The position numbers and the translations under genes are program-made. A model generated the notes under the pieces. The model did not search any database. It worked only from the letters and a program-made list of their open reading frames with translations, and was not told the DNA's origin. Below are positions 7,248-12,505 of a stretch of DNA of 12,539 bases, piece by piece. This DNA comes from Acidimicrobiia bacterium (GTDB lineage Bacteria > Actinomycetota > Acidimicrobiia > Spongiisociales > SHLN01): assembly GCA_013043085.1 (NCBI GenBank), contig JABDOU010000247.1, positions 1-12,539 on the forward strand, given 5' to 3'. Position 1 is the first letter of the stretch, and each line of letters starts with the position of its first letter.

Positions 7248-8296
7248 TAGAACACCACCTTGAAGAATGCGGTCACTGCGATATTGGCGAGGCCGAGAGG
7301 AATGAGGATTCTCCAGGCAAGATCCTGAAGCTGATCCTCGCGGAATCGGGGGAATGTCCAGCGCATCCAGATCATGAGGAACACGAGAATCGCCACCTTG
7401 CCGAATAGCACCAGAGCCCCGATGGCGTTGGCGGCGATATCGTTGAGTCCGCTGAGATCAAAGAACAGCGGGTCGTAGCCTCCGAGCCACAGCGTGGCCA
7501 TGATGGCCGACATCGTGAAGATCCCGATGTATTCACCGATGAAGAACACGGCGAACCGGAATCCGGAATACTCGGTCAGGTAGCCCATGACCAGCTCCGA
7601 TTCGGCGATGGGCATATCAAACGGGGTGCGGCTGAGTTCGGCCAGCGCCGCGATGTAGAAAATGACAAACCCGATGAACTGAGGGAACACATACGGGATT
7701 GCGATCGCGTTGCCTGCGATCTCGAGGCCGAAAAGCTGATACTCGGCCTGGGCGTCGATGATGCCGATCATCGACATGGTCTGGGCCTGTATGACGACGC
7801 CAACCACGGCCAGAAACAGGGGCAGCTCGTATGCGATGAGCTGGGCGGCTGCTCGCAACCCGCCAATCAGCGAATACTTGTTGCCTGACGACCACCCGGC
7901 AATCAAGACGCCGATGGTGGAGATTGACGAAATGGCGAGGGCATAGAAAACGCCAAGATCAAGGTCGCGTCCGATCAGGTCTGGGCCGAACGGGATGACG
8001 ACAAAGACTGCCATCGCCGCCCCCAAAACGAGGTAGGGAGCAAGCTTGTAGACCATCTTGTCCGCGGCATCCGGCACCAGATCTTCTTTTTGGAAGAACT
8101 TGAGACCGTCTGCCAATGGCTGGGCCCACCCGTACCTTCCCCCTGCGAAGTACGGCCCGATCCGATGCTGCATGTGGGCGGACAGCTTGAGCTCGGCGAA
8201 GATGATCGGCAGGGCTACTACGGGAACAATGGCCGCCATGATTCCGATTTTGAGCGCCAAACCGGCCCAGAATCCGATAGCCAGCACGACAATCAT
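7247..8296 (-). CDS. nuoH: NADH-quinone oxidoreductase subunit H (quinone-chamber membrane subunit)
   Basis: A 349-residue membrane protein (ND1 homologue) that anchors the peripheral arm and forms the quinone entry tunnel with NuoB and NuoD. Family segments are visible: FAELKLSAHMQHRIGP near residues 33-48, QPLADGLKFFQKEDLVP at 59-75, and the cytoplasmic loop LAELSRTPFDMPIAESELVMGYLTEYSG at 218-245. Two of these depart from the common pattern. The usual GPNRVGP is GPYFAGGRYGW, and the usual 'PFDLPEAE' is PFDMPIAE, with I230 where a glutamate normally sits. The ATG overlaps the nuoD stop as ATGA, and the TAA shares its last A with the nuoI ATG. In many bacteria nuoE, nuoF and nuoG lie between nuoD and nuoH; here there is no room for them. 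Confidence 0.96.
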   Translation of the reverse strand: MIVVLAIGFWAGLALKIGIMAAIVPVVALPIIFAELKLSAHMQHRIGPYFAGGRYGWAQPLADGLKFFQKEDLVPDAADKMVYKLAPYLVLGAAMAVFVVIPFGPDLIGRDLDLGVFYALAISSISTIGVLIAGWSSGNKYSLIGGLRAAAQLIAYELPLFLAVVGVVIQAQTMSMIGIIDAQAEYQLFGLEIAGNAIAIPYVFPQFIGFVIFYIAALAELSRTPFDMPIAESELVMGYLTEYSGFRFAVFFIGEYIGIFTMSAIMATLWLGGYDPLFFDLSGLNDIAANAIGALVLFGKVAILVFLMIWMRWTFPRFREDQLQDLAWRILIPLGLANIAVTAFFKVVF

Positions 8297-9486
8297 CGAT
8301 CAACGTCTCCGAGAACGAAATCGAGACTGCCCAATATGGCAATGAGGTCGGGCACGAGTTGATCCTCGAGCAGCCATGGGAGCACCGAGAGATTCGAAAA
8401 CGATGCCGACCTGATCTTGAGCCGATAGGGCACCCGACCCCCGTCAGAGATCAGGTGATAGCCCATTTCTCCTTTGGGGTTTTCGGCCCTGACATAGATC
8501 TCACCGGCCGGCACCTTGATGATCTTCGGAACTTTGGCCTGCAGCGGGCCGGAAGGAATCGTATCAATTGCCTGATTGATGATCGAAGCGCTCTGCCGGA
8601 TCTCTTCGAGCCGAACCTGATAACGGTCAAAACAGTCGCCGTTGCGACCAATCGGAATCTCGAACTCGAATTTGTCGTACGGCAAATAGTCCGTGTGCTT
8701 GCGGAGATCGAAATCGGGACCGGACGCCCGAAGGTTGGGGCCGCTCACACCGAACGCAGCTGCCCTGTCGGCAGGCATGACGCCGATGCCGACGGTGCGG
8801 GCTTGAAAAATCTCGTTCCCCGTGACCAGACCTTCCAGGTCATCGCAGATTTCGAACATCTTGACCATGGCGGCTTTCGTGTCCTGCAAAAAACCCTGCG
8901 GCAGGTCCTGCACGACCTTCTTGGTCTGGGCACCCGCTCCAGCAGCAGGCTTGACACCGCCGAGCCGATTGAAGTTGGGGTGAAACCGACCACCGGTGAC
9001 CGACTCCAGGAGATCGAGTACTCGCTCGCGCTCTCGCAACGCATGCATGAGCGGGGTTGCGGCTCCGATCTCGAGCGGATAAGACGACATGAAGATCAGG
9101 TGGGAGGAGATGCGAGCCATCTCCGTGAGTATCAGGCGGATGTACTGCGCTCGTTCGGGCACTTCCAGACCCATCAATCGCTCAGCCGCGACGATGAACG
9201 GGATCTCATTCGCGAATCCGGAAACCCAGTCGATGCGATTGACGAGAGCCGTGATCTGAGGATAGGTACGAACCTCGGCCAGCTTCTCATAGCCGCGATG
9301 CATGTAACCGATCACCGGTTCAACCGATCGAACCCGTTCGCCGTCGACCTTGGCAACCAGGCGCAACACACCGTGGGTGGAGGGATGCTGAGGTCCGATA
9401 TTCAGCGTCATATCGGAGGTCTGAAGCTCCACCGACACGGACACTTCTGAGATATGAGCCATTGCTGCTGGATCAAGCGTCTGCAT
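8293..9486 (-). CDS. nuoD: NADH-quinone oxidoreductase subunit D (49-kDa, quinone-site subunit)
   Basis: A 397-residue peripheral-arm subunit that forms the quinone head-group site with NuoB. It starts at ATG 9486, chosen for the GAGGGGG site 6 nt upstream; the next ATG (9462, MAHISEV) has no clear ribosome binding site. Family motifs include MTLNIGPQHPSTHGVLRL (H34 and H38, the quinone-site loop), IGYMHRGYEKL (R64), NRIDWVSGFANEIPF, the RERERVLDLLESVTGGRFH segment, and GSLDFVLGDVDR, the standard C-terminus. No paired CxxC motifs are present at the ends, so this is not a NiFe hydrogenase large subunit. Oddities: W87 stands where Tyr87 of Thermus Nqo4 binds the quinone, E139 replaces Asp139, and about 13 extra residues (PAAGAGAQTKKVV) follow GGVK at 179. 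It overlaps nuoC by 14 nt and nuoH by 4 nt. Confidence 0.95.
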   Translation of the reverse strand: MQTLDPAAMAHISEVSVSVELQTSDMTLNIGPQHPSTHGVLRLVAKVDGERVRSVEPVIGYMHRGYEKLAEVRTYPQITALVNRIDWVSGFANEIPFIVAAERLMGLEVPERAQYIRLILTEMARISSHLIFMSSYPLEIGAATPLMHALRERERVLDLLESVTGGRFHPNFNRLGGVKPAAGAGAQTKKVVQDLPQGFLQDTKAAMVKMFEICDDLEGLVTGNEIFQARTVGIGVMPADRAAAFGVSGPNLRASGPDFDLRKHTDYLPYDKFEFEIPIGRNGDCFDRYQVRLEEIRQSASIINQAIDTIPSGPLQAKVPKIIKVPAGEIYVRAENPKGEMGYHLISDGGRVPYRLKIRSASFSNLSVLPWLLEDQLVPDLIAILGSLDFVLGDVDR

Positions 9487-10201
9487 CGGTCGCCCCCTCG
9501 TCATCGATCCCATCCGTTGCTTCGGGATTCTCGGTGGAAGGCCCGGCAGATTCGGGCATCGCCTCAACGTCGACCATTCCGGGCCACGGCTTGACCTCGC
9601 GACTCAGCAGCGGAAACGACTTTCTCAAGGGAAAGCCTTCGAACGCATCAGGCAAATAGAGCTTCTTTGGATTGGGATGGCCCCGGAATTCGATACCAAA
9701 CATCTCGTGTGCCTCACGCTCGTGCCAATTGGCACCGGGCAGCACCGGGACCAACGAATCGATGACGGGAGACATCTTGTCGAGATCGGTGCTGAGCGTG
9801 ATGGAATCGTCGCTGGAGAGTGACGACAATCGAATCATGAGCTCGTATCGCTCTTCGACGTTTTCATCGCTGAGCGGATCTCCCACCGCCACATCCCGCG
9901 ACCAGTCGACCGCGCTCAAGAATGAGACAAACGGCATTCCGTTGCGGTGAGCCACCGAAACGGCCCCCACCCACTGGTCGTTCGAGACGCGAATCTTGGC
10001 GAGTCCGTGATCTGCAGTCCACGACTCGGCGTCTACCAGCGCCGCAAACCGCTCCGCGATCTCAGCTGTTCGGCTGGTGGAGGCGTCCGGTTCTGTATCT
10101 GCCGCTTCAGCCACGGCACCTTCGGCCCCGGCCTCTTCACCCACGGAATCTTCGGCCCCGGGCTCTTCTGCTGCCGCTTCGTCAGACTGGTTCGTGGTCA
10201 C
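9473..10201 (-). CDS. nuoC: NADH-quinone oxidoreductase subunit C (30-kDa), with acidic extensions
   Basis: A 242-residue peripheral-arm subunit packing against NuoD. The family signature ANWHEREAHEMFGIEFRGHPNPKKLYLPDAFEGFPLRK spans residues 157-194. The core begins near residue 43, so the first 40 or so residues are an Ala/Glu-rich acidic extension containing two 10-residue repeats (EEPGAEDSVG and EEAGAEGAVA). After REVKPWPG comes a second acidic tail of about 35 residues ending ATDADA. Both ends look disordered and strongly negative. The start is GTG at 10201 and overlaps nuoB by 20 nt, with only a modest ribosome binding site. A later GTG within the repeat could also start translation, so the N-terminal length is uncertain. 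NuoC and NuoD are separate genes here, not the fused NuoCD of E. coli. Confidence 0.93.
   Translation of the reverse strand: MTTNQSDEAAAEEPGAEDSVGEEAGAEGAVAEAADTEPDASTSRTAEIAERFAALVDAESWTADHGLAKIRVSNDQWVGAVSVAHRNGMPFVSFLSAVDWSRDVAVGDPLSDENVEERYELMIRLSSLSSDDSITLSTDLDKMSPVIDSLVPVLPGANWHEREAHEMFGIEFRGHPNPKKLYLPDAFEGFPLRKSFPLLSREVKPWPGMVDVEAMPESAGPSTENPEATDGIDDEGATDADA
9493..9499 (-). promoter_or_regulatory. Shine-Dalgarno site that decides the nuoD start
   Basis: GAGGGGG lies 6 nt upstream of the ATG at 9486, inside the 3' end of nuoC. It favours MQTLDPAAMAHISEV over the internal ATG at 9462, whose upstream bases show no purine-rich site. Confidence 0.65.
10111..10170. repeat. Imperfect 30-bp tandem repeat inside the 5' end of nuoC
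   Basis: Two adjacent 30-bp units (10111-10140 and 10141-10170) match at 25 of 30 positions and share the core CTTCGGCCCCGG on the plus strand. The unit is ten codons long, so repeat number can change without a frameshift. It encodes the repeated acidic decapeptide at about NuoC residues 12-31. Partial copies of the flanking GCCGCTTC occur on both sides (10101-10108 and 10173-10180). Confidence 0.8.
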
Positions 10202-10679
10202 GCTCGGTCCACTTCTCTTTGACGTTCTCGCCCTGAATCTTTTCCTGAAGGAGGATGATGCCTTCCATCAACGCCTCGGGACGCGGTGGACAACCCGGCA
10301 CGTAGACATCGACCGGAATGATCTGGTCGACGCCTTTCGTAACCGAATACGAGTCCCAATATGGACCGCCACAATTCGAGCACGATCCCATCGAAATGAC
10401 ATATTTGGGATCGGGCATCTGATCATAGAGCCGCTTGACGGCCGGAGCCATTTTGTCGGTCACCGTTCCCGCAACGACCATGAGATCGGCTTGCCTCGGC
10501 GAGGCAGGGAGCGGGATGATGCCGAACCGCATGAAGTCATATCGGGGCCCGGAGGCGGCCATCATTTCGATCGCACAGCAGGCCAGGCCGAATTGAAAGA
10601 ACCACAGCGAGTATTTCCGAGACCAGTTGAGGAGCCAGGTGACCGGTTTCGGCGCCCCGAACTTGTCGATTATTCCCAT
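10182..10679 (-). CDS. nuoB: NADH-quinone oxidoreductase subunit B (cluster N2)
   Basis: A 165-residue peripheral-arm subunit that carries 4Fe-4S cluster N2, the last electron carrier before quinone. Probable N2 ligands are the tandem C34-C35 in GLACCAIEMM, C100 in MGSCSNCGG and C130 in VPGCPPRPEA, spaced as in Thermus Nqo6. The segments FMRFGIIPLPASPRQADLMVVAGTV and DPKYVISMGSCSNCGGPY are standard. The ATG at 10679 (MGIIDKFG) has an AAGGGGG site 7 nt upstream and overlaps nuoA by 10 nt. The open frame extends further upstream but is not NuoB-like there. The 3' end overlaps nuoC by 20 nt, the longest overlap in the operon. Confidence 0.97.
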   Translation of the reverse strand: MGIIDKFGAPKPVTWLLNWSRKYSLWFFQFGLACCAIEMMAASGPRYDFMRFGIIPLPASPRQADLMVVAGTVTDKMAPAVKRLYDQMPDPKYVISMGSCSNCGGPYWDSYSVTKGVDQIIPVDVYVPGCPPRPEALMEGIILLQEKIQGENVKEKWTERDHEPV

Positions 10680-11035
10680 TTGAGGACCCCCTTGCGGATC
10701 GCGTACAAGAGTCCCAGAACGAGAATCCCGATGAATACCAGCATTTCCCACAATCCGAACCACGACAGCTCCTCGAGGTGAATCGCCCACGGGAAAATGA
10801 ACACCGCCTCGACGTCGAAGATCAAAAAGAGCAGTGCAAACACGTAATAGCGAATGTGAGTTTGACTCCAACCTCCTCCGACAGGGTCAATGCCGGATTC
10901 GTACGACATCGATTTGGTGGGAGTCGGACGAGACGGGCGTATGAGGGACGCGAGAGACAGCAGGAGCAACGCCAAAATGACGCCGAACGCTAAGTAGGCG
11001 AAGACAGTTATGTAGTCCTGAAAATACTCGGTCAC
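10670..11035 (-). CDS. nuoA: NADH-quinone oxidoreductase subunit A
   Basis: A 121-residue, three-helix membrane subunit (ND3 homologue) at the junction of the peripheral and membrane arms. The order is: first helix (about residues 10-32), the quinone-facing loop with SYESGIDPVGGG (44-55), then the second helix with the conserved FDVEAVFIFPWA (D74, E76), and the third helix to LLYAIRKGVLKWE. The loop has Ser where mitochondrial ND3 has the redox-sensitive Cys, as in E. coli. The start is GTG at 11035; no other start codon fits the family N-terminus. The likely ribosome binding site AGGAG is 12 nt upstream, longer than usual, so initiation may be weak. This is the first gene of the operon. Confidence 0.95.
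   Translation of the reverse strand: MTEYFQDYITVFAYLAFGVILALLLLSLASLIRPSRPTPTKSMSYESGIDPVGGGWSQTHIRYYVFALLFLIFDVEAVFIFPWAIHLEELSWFGLWEMLVFIGILVLGLLYAIRKGVLKWE
10687..10693 (-). promoter_or_regulatory. Shine-Dalgarno site for nuoB
   Basis: AAGGGGG, 7 nt upstream of the ATG at 10679 and within the last codons of nuoA. It supports MGIIDKFG as the NuoB start and rejects the longer upstream extension of the frame. Confidence 0.65.
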
Positions 11036-11076
11036 CCGGAAACAATGCTCCTGAATTGGGCCGTCGGCTGCATGGC

Positions 11077-11106
11077 AGTATACGAAAATCGCAGTTGCCG
11101 CCCCAA
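11077..11106 (-). promoter_or_regulatory. Candidate sigma-70-type promoter of the nuo operon
   Basis: On the minus strand, TTGGGG (11106-11101) and TATACT (11082-11077) are separated by 18 nt. The -10 box differs from consensus at one base, while the -35 box matches only its TTG. Transcription would start near 11070, giving a leader of about 35 nt with AGGAG before the nuoA GTG. This is pattern-based and untested. Confidence 0.4.
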
Positions 11107-11164
11107 CTTCCAAACTCTCGAAAATGGGCCGCTCGACCGCAAGCGAGCTCGGGGGACTCTCGGT

Positions 11165-11183
11165 AACCTGAAAGCACCAGGTT
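11165..11183. promoter_or_regulatory. Inverted repeat AACCTG-N7-CAGGTT
   Basis: A perfect 6-bp inverted repeat with a 7-nt spacer, about 60 bp upstream of the candidate nuoA -35 box. It could be a regulator binding site or chance; no family is recognised. Confidence 0.25.
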
Positions 11184-11231
11184 GAACACGGATCTGGTCG
11201 GAAATGGCGGCACCGGTCGCCGTGGGATTGG

Positions 11232-11241
11232 GAACATGTTC
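11232..11241. promoter_or_regulatory. 10-bp palindrome GAACATGTTC
   Basis: A perfect palindrome 62 bp upstream of the aminotransferase start. It could be an operator for either divergent gene. The half-site spacing does not fit the actinobacterial LexA box. Confidence 0.3.
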
Positions 11242-11250
11242 GGCAGATGT

Positions 11251-11267
11251 GCTCGCATGAGGCGAGC
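11251..11267. promoter_or_regulatory. GC-rich hairpin GCTCGC-N5-GCGAGC
   Basis: A perfect 6-bp stem with a 5-nt loop, 10 bp beyond the neighbouring palindrome and 36 bp before the aminotransferase ATG. No T-run follows, so it is not an intrinsic terminator. It may fold in the leader RNA or bind a protein. Confidence 0.3.
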
Positions 11268-11302
11268 GCTGTCGGCAGGGCGCGAACGGGAGACATCGAT
11301 AC

Positions 11303-12505
11303 ATGCAGTTGCCATCTGATCAGGCAGCTTCGGGGCGAACGCTGGGATCGGAAGAGTTGGCCAACCTGACCGAGGTCATCGAATCAGGAACTCTCACCTC
11401 GACCAAAGGACATTTCGTAAAAGACCTTGAACGGGACTTTGCGGCAACGATGGGCAGCGCCGCTGCCATCGCATGTGCATCTGGATCGGCCGCCATCCAT
11501 CTGGCCATTGCCGCAATCGACCCCGAACCCGGCGATGAGATCATCACAACGCCCATCACCGACATCGGGGGCATTACCCCCATCTTGTTTCAGGGTGCGA
11601 TTCCGGTTTTTGCCGACGTCGATCCCATCACACTGAACGTAACTGCAGAAACCATCGCCCCTCACATTTCTGAACGCACGCGGGCCATCATCGTCACGCA
11701 CCTCTTCGGAAATCCGGTCGATATGAATGAAATCATGGAACTGGCCGACAGCGAGGGCATTCCCGTCATCGAAGACTGTGCCCAGGCTTTCTGCGCCAGC
11801 GATCACGGCCGCAACGTCGGGACGATCGGCGCTATCGGATGCTTCTCCTTTCAACAGGGCAAGCACATGACGGCAGGCGAGGGTGGGATTGTCATCACCG
11901 ACAACGCTCAATACGCCAGGCGAATGCGCCTGTTCGTCGACAAGGCATGGGGATACGGGGATACGAACCCGGATCACTACTTTCTGGCGCTCAACTACCG
12001 CATGACCGAACTGCAAGGAGCAGTTCTGGTTGCCCAGCTGAAGAAGCTCGCCGCCAACATCGAAGCCAGACGAAGAGCCGCCCACCGGTTCGTCGACGGC
12101 CTCGACGGCGTACTGGGGCTCACATTGCCCACCGAGCGTCCGAACACAGAACACGTCTACTGGCGGATCGCCGTACAGGTCGATGAAACGGTCATTGCCG
12201 GCGGCGTGTCCGCACTGGCGCAAACGCTGAAAGAACTCGACATCCCCGCCGGACCGCGATACATCCAAAAGCCCGCGTTCGATTGCGAGGTCATTCGTGA
12301 CCAGAAGACATTTGGAACCAGTGGCTGGCCATTCACCCTGGCACGTCCCGAGGCCGTCGCCTACGATCGCGACAGGTATCCCGGCTCCTACGACGGCCTG
12401 GCTCAGGTTCTCGTGTTTCCCCTCAATGAGCGGTATGAGGATGCACACATCGACGCCGTCGTCGAGGCAGTCGCAAAGGCCGTTGCCGAATTGGCGATCG
12501 TCTGA
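11303..12505 (+). CDS. DegT/DnrJ/EryC1/StrS-family PLP-dependent aminotransferase
   Basis: A 400-residue fold-type I aminotransferase of the sugar aminotransferase family, which transfers an amino group, usually from glutamate, to a keto-sugar nucleotide or related compound. Visible features are the N-terminal SGTLTSTKGHFVKDLERDFA segment, the PLP-phosphate region CASGSAAIHLAI (58-69), D158 in IEDCAQAFCA (pairs with the PLP ring nitrogen), and FSFQQGKHMTAGEGGIV (181-197) with S182 and the Schiff-base lysine K187. NYRMTELQGAVLVAQLKKL is the family's interface motif. The C-terminal part (QKPAFDCEVI to FPLNERYEDAHID) also resembles the family. The ATG has GGGAG 10 nt upstream. The stop shares one base with the start of the next gene, a probable oxidoreductase, suggesting an amino-sugar or surface polysaccharide pathway. 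The substrate cannot be read from sequence. Confidence 0.9.
   Translation: MQLPSDQAASGRTLGSEELANLTEVIESGTLTSTKGHFVKDLERDFAATMGSAAAIACASGSAAIHLAIAAIDPEPGDEIITTPITDIGGITPILFQGAIPVFADVDPITLNVTAETIAPHISERTRAIIVTHLFGNPVDMNEIMELADSEGIPVIEDCAQAFCASDHGRNVGTIGAIGCFSFQQGKHMTAGEGGIVITDNAQYARRMRLFVDKAWGYGDTNPDHYFLALNYRMTELQGAVLVAQLKKLAANIEARRRAAHRFVDGLDGVLGLTLPTERPNTEHVYWRIAVQVDETVIAGGVSALAQTLKELDIPAGPRYIQKPAFDCEVIRDQKTFGTSGWPFTLARPEAVAYDRDRYPGSYDGLAQVLVFPLNERYEDAHIDAVVEAVAKAVAELAIV

Larger units (their letters stand above)
11036..11302. other. Divergent intergenic region between nuoA and the aminotransferase gene
   Basis: This 267-bp stretch separates the minus-strand nuo operon from the plus-strand sugar-related genes and must hold the start signals of at least the nuo operon. 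An open frame continues from nuoA to about 11296, but its sequence there shows no family resemblance. I can support one promoter candidate for nuoA and three short inverted repeats. I see no convincing -35/-10 pair for the plus-strand gene and no small gene. Confidence 0.6.

Noticed and set aside
8293..9486. NuoD as a NiFe hydrogenase large subunit of a membrane-bound hydrogenase
   Set aside because: The paired CxxC motifs that bind NiFe are absent (only two isolated cysteines, C214 and C285), and the GPQHPSTHG quinone-site loop is present.
10680..10871. A longer NuoB starting near 10871
   Set aside because: The extension lies wholly within nuoA, is not NuoB-like, and bypasses the good ribosome binding site before the ATG at 10679.
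11228..11245. Possible LexA/SOS box around GAACATGTTC
   Set aside because: The actinobacterial box needs GAAC and GTTC separated by four bases; here they are two bases apart. The nearby genes are also not SOS genes.
11036..11296. A longer NuoA starting near 11296
   Set aside because: The extra sequence has many cysteines and arginines with no likeness to NuoA. It would also remove the promoter region; the GTG at 11035 gives a normal length.
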